Positions 41,385 to 49,939 of a DNA stretch of 64,000 nt are shown in pieces. Under the pieces are notes generated by a model. That model saw nothing but the letters and a program-made list of their open reading frames with translations, was not told where the DNA came from and made no database searches. Location: positions 1,984,001 through 2,048,000 of the forward strand of contig NZ_JBEGIK010000001.1 in NCBI RefSeq assembly GCF_040675855.1. Reading direction: 5' to 3'. Position 1 is the first letter of the stretch, and each line of letters starts with the position of its first letter. Origin of the DNA: Microbacterium sp. LWH3-1.2 (GTDB lineage: Bacteria; Actinomycetota; Actinomycetes; Actinomycetales; Microbacteriaceae). Made by a program: the position numbers and the translations under genes.

Positions 41385-43412
41385 TCAGAAGCGGCCACCT
41401 CCTCGGCGGGCGCGCGTGCCGCCGCCTCCGAAGCTACCGGGTCGCATGCCGCCCGAGGAGCGCCCTCCGCCGCCGCCCAGCATGCCGCCGAGGCCGCCGC
41501 CCGAGCCGGCTGAGGAGCGACCCCCGCCGAGCACGGAGTTGAGCACGATGCCGCCGAGGACAGCGCCGAGCATGCCGCCGCCGGACTGCCCGCCCTGCTG
41601 GCCACCGCCGAACATGCCGCCCATGCCGCCGTCGAACGCGCCGACGTCGTTCTGCGCGAGCTGGATCGCCTGCCCTGCGAGCTGATCGGCGCGCTGCGCC
41701 TGCTGCATCGCCTGCTGCGGGTCGCTCGCCTGCAGCGCCTGCGCACGGGCGAGCGAGGCGCCGGCTTCGGCGAGACGCGTCCGCGCCTGGGCCCCGACCG
41801 CGCCGCGCCGCGCGGTGATGTAGTCCTCGGCGGCCGACACCTGGGCCTGCGCCTGAATGATGACCTGACCGACCATCTGACGTGCGCGCTGGGCCTGGGC
41901 CTCGGCGTCCCGCACGCCCTGCACGAGCGTGTCGATCTGCGTATTCGCCGCTTCGAGGCCCTGCAAGGCCGCGAGCGGGCGCTTGGCGGTGCCGTTGAGC
42001 TGGGCGCGGGCGGCGTCGAGCTGCTGCCTCGTCGACGCGATGACGCCCGCGATCCGTCCGTCGGCGTCCGGAAGGGCCGACGCCGCGGCGATGTCGGACT
42101 CGAGCTCGGCTACGAGGGCCATGGCGTTGCGCTCACCCTCGGCGAGGTCCGTCGCGAGCTTGTCGATGGCGTTCTCGAGCAGTGTCGCCTGGCCGACGGC
42201 CTCTTCGGCGGCCCGGATGCCGACGGCGGCCTCGCCACCGTCGCCCGAGCCGACCGCCGTCTGCGCGGCGGTGAGCTGCTCCTCTGCGAACGCGAGGCGC
42301 TGCCGCGCCTGCTCGGGGTTGTCGACGACGGTCGCCAGCGCCTCGGGTGCGTACGCCGTCTGCAGGCTCCGCAACCGCGACACCGCCTGGCCGAGGGATG
42401 CCTCCGCCTTCGCCTTCGCGTCGTGCACGCGCGCGAGCGCCTCGGGGGCGTTCTGCTCGAGCTTGCGCAGCTCGTCGAACGCCGCTGCCTTCTCGTCGAG
42501 GAGTGCGTTGGAGGCCTCGCAGAGCGCGATGATCCGTTCGTTCCAGGCGCGCGCGTCCTGCTCGGAATCGGGGAGGTGGTCCTCGAGCTTCTGCTTGAGC
42601 CCGAACGCCTCGTCGAGGCTCTGCTGCGCGGTCGCGAGCGCGGCCTCGAACTCGATGGTCGCGGCATCCCCGAACTGGGCCCTCGCGAAGCCGAGCTCCT
42701 GCGCGCTGGTCTTGATGGCGTCGTCGGTCTCGACGAGCAGCGACGACGCGCGTCTCTCGAGGTCTTCGATGCTCGGCGGAGGCGGACCCGCGGTGCCGGC
42801 GGTCACGGCGCCCTTCTTGCGGCGGCGCAGGAGCACCACGAGCAGAACGATGCCGACGCCGACCACGACGATGACGAGCAGCCAGGTGAGCCACCCGCTG
42901 CCACCCGGGTCCGCGCCCGGGGCGCCGCTTCCGCCGCCGACGGCGTCGGTCATTCCGTCGGCCGCCGCATCGACGGCGCCGAGCCAGTCGTCCTGCCGCA
43001 GGGCGGGCTGGATCTGCTGCTGCTCGATCGCGGCGACCTGGTCCTCGCTCAGCGGCCCCGCGGAGTCGGCCGACAGGTAGTACTGGCGGCCCTCGGTGGA
43101 GATCGCGAGGAGGTACTGGGTCGGACCCAGTCCGTTGTCGTCGGCGGTCTGGTTCGCCCAGTCCGAGGCGGCCGGCGGTTCGGAGAACTGGTCGACGTAT
43201 ACGACCCACAGGTCGAGCCCCGTGTCGGTCTTGAGCTGCTCGAGGCGGCCCTGCGCCTCGGACTCCTCGCCTGACGACAGCACGTCGGCGTCGTCGAGCA
43301 CGTAGCCCGAGCCGAGCGTGACCGGGGGAGTCGCGAGCGCCGCTCCGCTGCCGATCGCCGAGACCGCGACCACCGCAGCGGACGCCAGCGCTGCAGCCCA
43401 TCGCAGTCGCAT
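41385..43412 (-). CDS. TPM-domain membrane protein with long coiled coil and Gly-rich tail
   Basis: The 675-residue protein has a signal sequence, a TPM (YgcG/Psb32) domain at about residues 33-150 (LGSGYVLDDADVLSSGEESE, DLWVVYVDQFSE), one transmembrane helix (WLTWLLVIVVVGVGIVLLVV) with a basic stop, about 400 residues of helical coiled coil rich in Ala, Gln and Glu, and a C-terminal Gly/Ser/Arg tail with GGMGGMFGGGQQGGQSGGG. It would show the TPM domain outside and the coiled coil inside. Pairing with PspA suggests envelope stress or membrane upkeep. AGAGGGGGG is a good ribosome site for ATG 43412. Confidence 0.88.
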   Translation of the reverse strand: MRLRWAAALASAAVVAVSAIGSGAALATPPVTLGSGYVLDDADVLSSGEESEAQGRLEQLKTDTGLDLWVVYVDQFSEPPAASDWANQTADDNGLGPTQYLLAISTEGRQYYLSADSAGPLSEDQVAAIEQQQIQPALRQDDWLGAVDAAADGMTDAVGGGSGAPGADPGGSGWLTWLLVIVVVGVGIVLLVVLLRRRKKGAVTAGTAGPPPPSIEDLERRASSLLVETDDAIKTSAQELGFARAQFGDAATIEFEAALATAQQSLDEAFGLKQKLEDHLPDSEQDARAWNERIIALCEASNALLDEKAAAFDELRKLEQNAPEALARVHDAKAKAEASLGQAVSRLRSLQTAYAPEALATVVDNPEQARQRLAFAEEQLTAAQTAVGSGDGGEAAVGIRAAEEAVGQATLLENAIDKLATDLAEGERNAMALVAELESDIAAASALPDADGRIAGVIASTRQQLDAARAQLNGTAKRPLAALQGLEAANTQIDTLVQGVRDAEAQAQRARQMVGQVIIQAQAQVSAAEDYITARRGAVGAQARTRLAEAGASLARAQALQASDPQQAMQQAQRADQLAGQAIQLAQNDVGAFDGGMGGMFGGGQQGGQSGGGMLGAVLGGIVLNSVLGGGRSSAGSGGGLGGMLGGGGGRSSGGMRPGSFGGGGTRARRGGGRF

Positions 43413-43575
43413 CGATCCCCCCTCTGGGACTCGGGTTCCCCCTCCCGCGAGTCTATTCAGCCGCGAGGATACGACGATAGCCCACGGGCCCGACGCCTCA
43501 TGTGTGTTCGCCGAGAACGTATCCGGCAGGCCGGGCGGGCGCGGGTCGCTCCCCGGCCGGGCGCGGGCGGGCGGG

Positions 43576-43581
43576 TAGCCT
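43576..43581 (+). promoter_or_regulatory. -10 box of the DUF3097 gene
   Basis: TAGCCT, 20 bases before the ATG; here a GGAGGAGG ribosome site follows, so this transcript has a leader. Confidence 0.45.
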
Positions 43582-43601
43582 GGCCGATCCGGAGGAGGAC
43601 C

Positions 43602-44444
43602 ATGGACGATCGCTACGGCGCCGATGTGCTGGCCACGGGCTGGAAGGGCCACGGGGTGCGGGAGCTGCCGCGGGTGGCGGCATCCCGTGATCTCGTCGTC
43701 GAGGTGGCGGATGACGGCTTCTGCGGCGCCGTCGTCGGTGCGTCCGGCGGCATGGTGGAGCTCGAGGACCGCCGCGGCCGCCGCCGGCTGTTCCCGCTGG
43801 GCGCCGGGTTCCTCATCGACGGCAGGGACGTCGTGCTCGGGCCGCCGGCGCCCGCCGCGGCCCCGACCGGTCCGAAGCGCACGGCCTCGGGTTCGTTCGC
43901 GGCGGCGGAGTCGCGTGCGCGCGTCGCGCGGGCCAGCCGCATCCTCGTCGAGGGCCGGCACGATGCCGAGCTCGTCGAGAAGGTGTGGGGCGACGACCTC
44001 CGCGAGGAGGGCGTCGTCGTGGAGTACCTGCAGGGCATCGACCTCCTCGACGCCGCGCTCGACGAGGAGCCGCCCTCGGCTGAGCGCCGCTACGGCGTGC
44101 TCGTCGACCACCTCGTGCCCGGCTCGAAGGAGTCGCGCATCGCCGACGCGATCGCGCGCGGTCGCCACGGCGAGCACGTGCTGATCGTCGGCCACCCCTG
44201 GATCGACGTGTGGCAGTGCGTCACGCCCCGCGCGGTCGGCATCGAGCGCTGGCCCGGCGTGCCGCGCGGCATCGAGTTCAAGGTCGGCGTGTGCCGCGCG
44301 CTCGGCTGGCCCGCACGCGACCAGGCCGACATCGCCCGGGCGTGGAAGCGCATCCTCGCGTCGGTGAAGTCCTATCGCGACCTCGAGCCCGCCTTCCTCG
44401 GCCGCGTCGAGGAGCTCATCGATTTCGTCACCGTCCCGCAATAG
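43602..44444 (+). CDS. DUF3097 family protein
   Basis: The 280-residue protein matches the actinobacterial DUF3097 family of unknown function: MDDRYGADVLATGWKGHG, then a small beta domain (VVEVADDGFCGAVVG) and a C-terminal part with RILVEGRHDAELVEKVWGDD, GVLVDHLVPGSKESRIADAI and VLIVGHPWIDVWQCVTP. ILVEGRHDAEL and the following Asp-rich motif resemble the Toprim fold (VEGxxDA...DxD), so nucleic-acid or nucleotide chemistry is possible. GGAGGAGG precedes the ATG. Confidence 0.88.
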   Translation: MDDRYGADVLATGWKGHGVRELPRVAASRDLVVEVADDGFCGAVVGASGGMVELEDRRGRRRLFPLGAGFLIDGRDVVLGPPAPAAAPTGPKRTASGSFAAAESRARVARASRILVEGRHDAELVEKVWGDDLREEGVVVEYLQGIDLLDAALDEEPPSAERRYGVLVDHLVPGSKESRIADAIARGRHGEHVLIVGHPWIDVWQCVTPRAVGIERWPGVPRGIEFKVGVCRALGWPARDQADIARAWKRILASVKSYRDLEPAFLGRVEELIDFVTVPQ

Positions 44445-44477
44445 CCCGCTCGCAGCGTCCGGCGCGGCTCGCTCCTG

Positions 44478-44549
44478 CCGCGGGAGCAAAGCTGGTCGAC
44501 GAGACGTCGGGAAGCACCCACCCTCTTCCAACCAGCTGTACTCCCGCGG
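44478..44549. repeat. Inverted repeat between DUF3097 gene and trmB
   Basis: Arms of 19 bases (44478-44496 and 44531-44549; CCGCGGGAGCAAAGCTGGT versus CCGCGGGAGTACAGCTGGT after reversal) differ at 2 positions. The 34-base loop contains GGAAG and CTTCC that can pair. It may terminate the DUF3097 transcript. The layout resembles the element at 7834-7916 but the sequences differ. Confidence 0.55.
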
Positions 44550-44569
44550 GAATCGTCGGACGCCCTGGG

Positions 44570-44575
44570 TAGCCT
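44570..44575 (+). promoter_or_regulatory. -10 box of leaderless trmB
   Basis: TAGCCT, exactly 6 bases before the GTG at 44582. Confidence 0.5.
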
Positions 44576-44581
44576 GGAGGG

Positions 44582-45328
44582 GTGACGAACCGTGCCACGC
44601 CTGCGCCCGAGCCCCGCACCTTCCGTGAGAAGCCGGTGTCCTTCGTACGGCGCAGCGGCAGGATGTCCGACGCCCAGGAGCGCGCGTGGAGCGAGCTCGC
44701 ACCGCACTTCGTGATCGAGGTGCCGCGCGACCGCGCGGCCACGAGCATCCTGCCGGACTCGGCGATCGACCCCGCGGCGGTGTGGGGGCGCGCAGCGCCG
44801 CTCATCGTCGAGATCGGCTCGGGCCAGGGCCACGCGATCGTGCACGCCGCGACGTCGCGCCCCGACACGGACTTCCTCGCGATCGAGGTGTTCCGGGCCG
44901 GACTCGCCCGCACCATGCTCGACGCCGACCGGGCGGGCGCGCGCAACCTGCGCCTGGTCGAGGCGAACGCGCCCGAGGTGCTGCAGCACCTGCTGCCCGA
45001 GGCATCCGTCGACGAGCTCTGGATCTTCTTCCCGGATCCGTGGCACAAGAAGAAGCACACCAAGCGCCGCCTGGTCGCGGGGGGCTTCGGGGCGATCGCG
45101 GCACGTGCGTTGAAGGACGGCGGGATGCTGCGGCTCGCGACCGACTGGGAGGACTACGCGCTGCAGATGCGCGAGGTCATGTCGTCGGCGGCGGACTTCG
45201 AGGCGACGTTCGAGGGCGAGTGGGCGCCGCGCTTCGACGGCCGCGTGCTCACCGCTTTCGAGCGCAAGGGCGCGCGCGTGGGACGCGACATCCGAGATCT
45301 GTCGTATCGCCGCGTCGCGAGGTCATGA
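44582..45328 (+). CDS. trmB: tRNA (guanine-N7-)-methyltransferase
   Basis: The 248-residue SAM enzyme makes m7G46 in tRNA. Motifs: IVEIGSGQGHAIVHAA (SAM site, about residue 80), FLAIEVFRAGLARTM, the family hallmark FFPDPWHKKKHTKRRL, and LRLATDWEDYALQM. The GTG start directly follows a TAGCCT box. Its stop overlaps the start of the MFS gene by 4 bases. Confidence 0.96.
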   Translation: MTNRATPAPEPRTFREKPVSFVRRSGRMSDAQERAWSELAPHFVIEVPRDRAATSILPDSAIDPAAVWGRAAPLIVEIGSGQGHAIVHAATSRPDTDFLAIEVFRAGLARTMLDADRAGARNLRLVEANAPEVLQHLLPEASVDELWIFFPDPWHKKKHTKRRLVAGGFGAIAARALKDGGMLRLATDWEDYALQMREVMSSAADFEATFEGEWAPRFDGRVLTAFERKGARVGRDIRDLSYRRVARS

Positions 45329-46701
45329 GCGGACCCACCGGACCCCTGACCGGCCCGGTCCGGCGTCCGGGACGGACGCCCGACTCCGCGCGCGAGCCGG
45401 AGAGCGAGGCTCCGCCTCGTGAGGTGCCGCTGTCGGGCCGCGACCCGTGGCGGTTCGTCCGGCCCCTCGGCCACCGCGACTTCCGGATGCTGTTCGGCGC
45501 CGTCGTGCTGTCGATCTTCGGCGCGGGCATGTGGGCCGTCGTCATGGTCTATACGGTCATCGAGGCCGGCGGCGGGCCGGTCGAGCTCTCCGCCGTGGCG
45601 GCGGCGAACGCCGTGGGGCTGCTCGTCTGCGCGATCCCCGGAGGCGTCGCGGCGGACCGCGTGCCGCGCCGGCTGCTGCTGCGCCTCGTCGAGCTCGTGA
45701 ACCTGCTCGCGATCACATCGGTCGCGGTGGCCGGCGTGTTCGGCGCGGCGACGATCCCGCACCTCGCGGTCGTCGCGTTCGTGATGGGCGCGGGTGCGGG
45801 CTTCTTCTTCCCCGCGTACAGCGCGATCCTGCCGCGCATCCTGCCGCCCGCTCAGCTGCTCGCCGCGAACGGGCTCGAGGGGGCGATCCGTCCCGCCCTC
45901 CAGCAGGCGGCGGGCCCGGCGGCGGCCGGTGTGATCGTCGCGGCGGTGCTCGCGCCCGCGCATGCCGCATGGGGTGTCGTCGCGGCGCACGCGCTGGCGT
46001 TCGTGCTGCTGCTGTTCGTGCGCCCCGAGCCGCCCGCCGCGCCGGGGGAGCACCACGAGGCGCCTGAGGGTGTGCGGGGCGTGCTCCACGACCTGCGCGA
46101 GGCCGTGGGGTTCACCGTGCGCACGCCGTGGCTGCTGTGGACGCTGCTTTTCGCGACGGGGTGGGTGCTCGTGTTCGTCGGCCCCGAGGAAGTGCTCCTG
46201 CCCTTCGTCACCCGCGACCGCATCGGCGAGGATCCGCGCCTGTTCGGGTTTCTCCTTGCGATCTACGGGCTCGGCGGCGTGCTCGGGTCGATCGTCGTGT
46301 CGTCGATGAAGCTCCCGCGCCGCTACCTCACGGTCATGATGGGCGTGTGGGGCGTCAGCACGCTGCCCTTCGCGATCGTCGGCATCACGCACCAGTACTG
46401 GCTGATGGCGCTGTGCCTGTTCGTCGTCGGCTTCGGCTTCAGCTACGGCAACGTGATCTGGGGCACGCTGCTCCAGCGCCGTGTGCCTCGCCATATGCTC
46501 GGCCGCATCTCGAGTCTCGACTTCTTCGTCTCACTGGCCCTCATGCCGCTGTCGATGGCGCTCGCCGGGCCCCTCGCCGAGGTCCTGCCGATCGAGGTCA
46601 TCTTCATCGCGGCGGGTGTGATTCCACTGATCCTCGGCGCGCTCGCCTACGTCGTCGCGCGCATGTCGAAGGATGAGATCGACCACCCGCTCGACCACTG
46701 A
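45325..46701 (+). CDS. MFS transporter, enterobactin exporter EntS/DHA3-like
   Basis: The 458-residue protein has a 45-residue Pro/Arg-rich cytoplasmic N-terminus followed by 12 helices. DFRMLFGAVVLSIFGAGMWA, AIPGGVAADRVPRRLLL (loop 2-3) and LPPAQLLAANGLEGAIRPAL are typical of the DHA3/MFS_3 exporters. The start overlaps the trmB stop (ATGA). No substrate can be deduced; the family exports drugs, siderophores or other metabolites. Confidence 0.87.
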   Translation: MSGPTGPLTGPVRRPGRTPDSAREPESEAPPREVPLSGRDPWRFVRPLGHRDFRMLFGAVVLSIFGAGMWAVVMVYTVIEAGGGPVELSAVAAANAVGLLVCAIPGGVAADRVPRRLLLRLVELVNLLAITSVAVAGVFGAATIPHLAVVAFVMGAGAGFFFPAYSAILPRILPPAQLLAANGLEGAIRPALQQAAGPAAAGVIVAAVLAPAHAAWGVVAAHALAFVLLLFVRPEPPAAPGEHHEAPEGVRGVLHDLREAVGFTVRTPWLLWTLLFATGWVLVFVGPEEVLLPFVTRDRIGEDPRLFGFLLAIYGLGGVLGSIVVSSMKLPRRYLTVMMGVWGVSTLPFAIVGITHQYWLMALCLFVVGFGFSYGNVIWGTLLQRRVPRHMLGRISSLDFFVSLALMPLSMALAGPLAEVLPIEVIFIAAGVIPLILGALAYVVARMSKDEIDHPLDH

Positions 46702-46731
46702 CCCGATCCGACCCGACCGGAGCCGCCGCGT

Positions 46732-47613
46732 ATGCCCGCACATCCCGACGCCCCGCCCGCGCCGGCCGTCGGCACCTGGTCGTGGGGCCTCGCACCCGCC
46801 CTGCTCGTCTGCCTCGCCGCCCCGGCGTTCTTCGTCGTGCGGGTGCCCTGGCTCGGGTGGGTGCTGCTGACGGCAGGACTTGCCGTCGCGCTGCTGATGG
46901 AGCGGACGGATGCTGCCGCCCGGCCGCCGGCGCCGGACGGCGGCATCCGTCCTCCCTCTCTCGTGCGCGACCTCTCGCTCATCGCCGTCGGGCTGCTCAT
47001 CGTGAGCGCCATCCCGCTCAAGGCGGAGCTCGACAACCTCGCGATCGCGCGGTTCGCGCTCGCGCTGGGCGGTGCGGTCGCCGTGCCCTACGTGATCTCG
47101 CGGTGGCTGTACCGTGACCGGGCGATCCGGTTCCCATGGCGCGGCGGCGAGCGGTGGACGCGGTTCCAGTGGACCTGGCTCATCGCCGTGCTGCTGCTCG
47201 GCTGGCTGATCCTGCCCTTCTACTTCATCACCTCGGGCGTGTACCTCAACTGGCCGGTCGTCGACGCGCCCGAGCTCATCGCGCGCCTGTTCGTCGGCGT
47301 CGGCGCGGTCGGCATCTGGGACGAGCTCTTCTTCATCTGCACCTGCTTCGCGCTGCTGCGGAGGCACTTCCCCTTCTGGCAGGCGAACGTGCTCCAGTCG
47401 GTGGTGTTCGTGTCGTTCCTCTGGGAGCTCGGCTACCGGGCCTGGGGGCCGCTGCTCACCATCCCGTTCGCGCTGCTGCAGGGCTTCATCTTCATGAAGA
47501 CGCGCTCGCTCGCCTATGTCGTCACGGTGCATCTGCTCTTCGACGCCGTCGTGTTCCTGGTGCTCGTCCACGCGCACAACCCGGGCATGCTCGACGGGCT
47601 CTTCTTGGTCTGA
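46732..47613 (+). CDS. Multi-pass membrane protein, CPBP (Abi) protease-like
   Basis: The 293-residue protein has about 8 hydrophobic segments. The second half contains GIWDELFFICTCFALLRRHF, FVSFLWELG and VTVHLLFDAVVF, laid out like the three motifs of CPBP (Abi) intramembrane proteases: EExxxR, FxxxH and HxxxN/D. The first motif is DE instead of EE, and the middle His is a Glu region, so catalysis is doubtful. It lies 30 bases after the MFS gene and before a riboswitch-controlled gene. Assignment is moderate. Confidence 0.55.
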   Translation: MPAHPDAPPAPAVGTWSWGLAPALLVCLAAPAFFVVRVPWLGWVLLTAGLAVALLMERTDAAARPPAPDGGIRPPSLVRDLSLIAVGLLIVSAIPLKAELDNLAIARFALALGGAVAVPYVISRWLYRDRAIRFPWRGGERWTRFQWTWLIAVLLLGWLILPFYFITSGVYLNWPVVDAPELIARLFVGVGAVGIWDELFFICTCFALLRRHFPFWQANVLQSVVFVSFLWELGYRAWGPLLTIPFALLQGFIFMKTRSLAYVVTVHLLFDAVVFLVLVHAHNPGMLDGLFLV

Positions 47614-47649
47614 CTCCGCGCTGCCCAGGGGGTGCCCAGGGGGAGCGGC

Positions 47650-47655
47650 TAGGGT
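47650..47655 (+). promoter_or_regulatory. -10 box upstream of the guanidine riboswitch
   Basis: TAGGGT; transcription would begin near 47662, about 20 bases before the riboswitch. Confidence 0.45.
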
Positions 47656-47680
47656 GGCCAGCGGGTCCCCGATCGGATCC

Positions 47681-47722
47681 CCGGACGACGGATCAGTACC
47701 CGGTACGCGACAAGACTGGCCA
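47681..47722 (+). ncRNA. Guanidine-III (ykkC-III) riboswitch
   Basis: The sequence contains in order the conserved blocks of the guanidine-III aptamer: CCGGACGA, a variable strand, GTACCCGGT, a short linker, and CGACAAGAC, followed by the return strand TGGCC. The two CCGG blocks can form the pseudoknot helix, and GATCAGT pairs with ACTGGCC-type bases, as in the Thermobifida fusca structure. The AGGAG ribosome site (47722-47726) touches the 3' end, so ligand binding likely controls translation of the exporter that starts at 47734. Promoter, aptamer, ribosome site and gene all agree. Confidence 0.85.
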
Positions 47723-47733
47723 GGAGCACAGTC

Positions 47734-48054
47734 ATGGCGTGGGTCATCCTCATCGTTTCCGGCATCCTCGAGGCCGTCTGGGCCACCGCGCTCGGCAAGA
47801 CCGAGGGCTTCACGAAGCTCTGGCCCTCGGTGATCTTCGGCGCCGCGCTGGTCGCCAGCATGGGCGGCCTCGCCTGGGCGATGCGCGACATCTCCACCGG
47901 CACGGCGTACGCGGTGTGGGTCGGCATCGGCGCGTCGCTGACCGTCGCCTACGCGATGATCACCGGGGACGAGGCGGTCTCACTCGTCAAGATGCTCCTC
48001 ATCCTCGGGCTCGTCGGGTGCGTCGTGGGCCTGAAGCTCGTCGGCCACGAGTGA
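47734..48054 (+). CDS. gdx: SMR-family guanidinium exporter (Gdx/SugE)
   Basis: The 106-residue protein has four helices and the Gdx/SugE hallmarks: WVILIVSGILEAVWATALGK with the proton/substrate-coupling Glu13, then TEGFTKLWPS, and TAYAVWVGIGASLTVAYAMI in helix 3. SugE proteins of this type export guanidinium in exchange for protons, not general drugs. The guanidine-III riboswitch directly upstream confirms that reading. A very strong terminator follows, so the unit is monocistronic. Confidence 0.93.
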   Translation: MAWVILIVSGILEAVWATALGKTEGFTKLWPSVIFGAALVASMGGLAWAMRDISTGTAYAVWVGIGASLTVAYAMITGDEAVSLVKMLLILGLVGCVVGLKLVGHE

Positions 48055-48060
48055 CTTCGG

Positions 48061-48110
48061 GGAACGGATGCGGCGACCCGGCCCGTGCGCCGGGTCGCCG
48101 CATCCGTTCC
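48061..48110 (+). terminator. 22-base perfect hairpin terminator after gdx
   Basis: The stem runs 48061-48082 with 48089-48110 and a 6-base loop. It starts 7 bases past the gdx stop, and the outer ends contain ACGGATGC and GCATCCGT. No U tract. Confidence 0.8.
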
Positions 48111-48234
48111 ACTCCCGAGCAATTATGAGAGCTCGATGAAAATCCCGGGTCACGGTCTGGAACGCGTGGCGCGCGTGTGTGAGCATCCCCGCAGGAAGCC
48201 GGTGACAGAGGGGTCCCCGGCGGAGAGGCTGACA

Positions 48235-49854
48235 ATGCCCATGAGAACCAGGCGCGCCTGGGCCATCGCCACCGCGGTCGCCCTGACGTCCACCGTCGCG
48301 CTGGCGGGACCCGCGTACGCGGCGCCGAGCAACAACTCGGTGAAGAAGATCGAGAAGGCAGTGACGCTCGAGGGGGTGATGTCACACCTCGAGGCGTTCC
48401 AGGACATCGCGGACCAGTACGGCGACAGGGCGGCCGGCAGGCCCGGCTACCGGGCTTCCGTCGACTACGTCGTCGCCCAGCTCACGGCGGCCGGCTACAC
48501 GCCCGAGGTGCAGGAGTTCACCTTCCCGTACTTCGACGACAACAGCGAACTCATCCGCGTCTCGCCACAGCCGCAGGAGTTCGTGAACGGCGTCGACTTC
48601 CTGCGGAACTCGTTCGACAGCGGCACGCCGGAGGGCACCGCGACAGGTGCGCTCACGCCGGTGGGGCTCGTGATCCCCGCTGCCGCGCTCCCACCGAACA
48701 GCAACACGAGCGGCTGCGAGGCGGGGGACTTCGCCGGCTTCCCCGCGGGTGCCGTCGCCCTGCTGCAGCGCGGTTCGTGCGGCTTCGCCGTCAAGGCGCT
48801 CAACGCTCAGGCGGCCGGCGCGTCGGCGGCCATCATCATGAACGAGGGTCAGCCCGCCAGCCCCGGTGTCGCGGACCGGACCGGATTGATCAGCATGATC
48901 GGCGACGCGACGGGCCTCACGATCCCCGTCGTGGCGGTCACCTCGGCCGTCGGCGAGAACCTCGCGGCCACTCCGGGTGCGACCGTGACCGTGACCGTGG
49001 ACTACGACACCGAGCCGCGGCAGGCGTGGAATGTGATCGCCGAGACCGAGACCGGCAACGACGACAACACGGTGATGGCGGGCGCGCACCTGGACAGCGT
49101 GCAGGACGGCGCGGGCATCAACGACAACGGCTCGGGGAGCGCTGCGCTGCTCGAGACGGCCATCCAGATGAAGAAGACCAAGCCCAACAACACGGTGCGC
49201 TTCGCGTGGTGGGGTGCCGAGGAGGAGGGTCTGCTCGGCTCGGAGCACTACGTCGCCGAACTGTCGGCCGAGGAGGCGGCGGACATCGCGCTGTACCTCA
49301 ACTTCGACATGATCGGGTCGCCGAACTTCATGTTCGGCGTCTACGACGGTGACAACTCCGGCGGCACGGCGGCGCCGGGCTTCATCCCGGAGGGGTCTGC
49401 GGAGATCGAGGACGTCTTCGAGGCGTTCTACGACGGCCGCGGTCTGCCGTCGCAGGACAGCGAGTTCTCCGGACGATCGGACTACGGCCCCTTCATCGCC
49501 GTGGGCATCCCAGCGGGCGGACTGTTCACGGGTGCGGAGGTGCCGAAGACGGTGGCCGAGGCCGCGCTCTACGGCGGGGTAGCCGGTGCGCCCTACGATC
49601 CGTGCTACCACGACCCGTGCGACAACCTCACGGGCGAGGGACAGGACGCCGCGCTCTATGATGCGCTCCGCGAGGACTACGACCTCGTCGGCAACATCAA
49701 CACGTTCGCCCTCGACGTGAACGCCGATGCCGTCGCCGCGGCGGTCATGACGTTCGCGTTCGACACGTCGACCGTGAACGCCGTCAGCTCGCCCGGCAAG
49801 TCGCACGGTGCGGGCAAGAGCATGGACGCGATGAAGGAGCGCTTCGCGCAGTGA
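48235..49854 (+). CDS. Secreted M28-family aminopeptidase with PA domain
   Basis: The 539-residue zinc aminopeptidase has an N-terminal signal peptide (AIATAVALTSTVALAGPAYA, cut before APSN). A PA domain is inserted (about residues 150-260; GSCGFAVKALNAQAAGASAA). The peptidase core has VMAGAHLDSVQDGAGINDNG (zinc ligands His and Asp), FAWWGAEEEGLLGSEHYVAE (catalytic Glu pair), LNFDMIGSPN and a late cysteine pair (YDPCYHDPCDN) that may be disulfide-bonded. It resembles Streptomyces aminopeptidase S/yeast Y types and likely releases amino acids outside the cell. ATG 48235 has GGAGAGG 6 bases upstream; ATG 48241 is also possible. Confidence 0.93.
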   Translation: MPMRTRRAWAIATAVALTSTVALAGPAYAAPSNNSVKKIEKAVTLEGVMSHLEAFQDIADQYGDRAAGRPGYRASVDYVVAQLTAAGYTPEVQEFTFPYFDDNSELIRVSPQPQEFVNGVDFLRNSFDSGTPEGTATGALTPVGLVIPAAALPPNSNTSGCEAGDFAGFPAGAVALLQRGSCGFAVKALNAQAAGASAAIIMNEGQPASPGVADRTGLISMIGDATGLTIPVVAVTSAVGENLAATPGATVTVTVDYDTEPRQAWNVIAETETGNDDNTVMAGAHLDSVQDGAGINDNGSGSAALLETAIQMKKTKPNNTVRFAWWGAEEEGLLGSEHYVAELSAEEAADIALYLNFDMIGSPNFMFGVYDGDNSGGTAAPGFIPEGSAEIEDVFEAFYDGRGLPSQDSEFSGRSDYGPFIAVGIPAGGLFTGAEVPKTVAEAALYGGVAGAPYDPCYHDPCDNLTGEGQDAALYDALREDYDLVGNINTFALDVNADAVAAAVMTFAFDTSTVNAVSSPGKSHGAGKSMDAMKERFAQ

Positions 49855-49860
49855 TGGAAT

Positions 49861-49901
49861 GGATGCTGCGCCTCGACGACGTGCGCCGGGGCGCAGCATC
49901 C
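49861..49901 (+). terminator. Hairpin terminator after the M28 peptidase
   Basis: GGATGCTGCGCC pairs perfectly with GGCGCAGCATCC across a 17-base loop, 6 bases past the stop. Confidence 0.65.
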
Positions 49902-49939
49902 CTCACCCTCAACCTCACGTCGAGATGACTTCTTCGTGA

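Noticed and set aside
47660..47733. Guanidine-II (mini-ykkC) reading of the gdx leader
   Set aside because: Guanidine-II needs two hairpins with ACGR loops; only one ACGA is present, while the block order fits guanidine-III.
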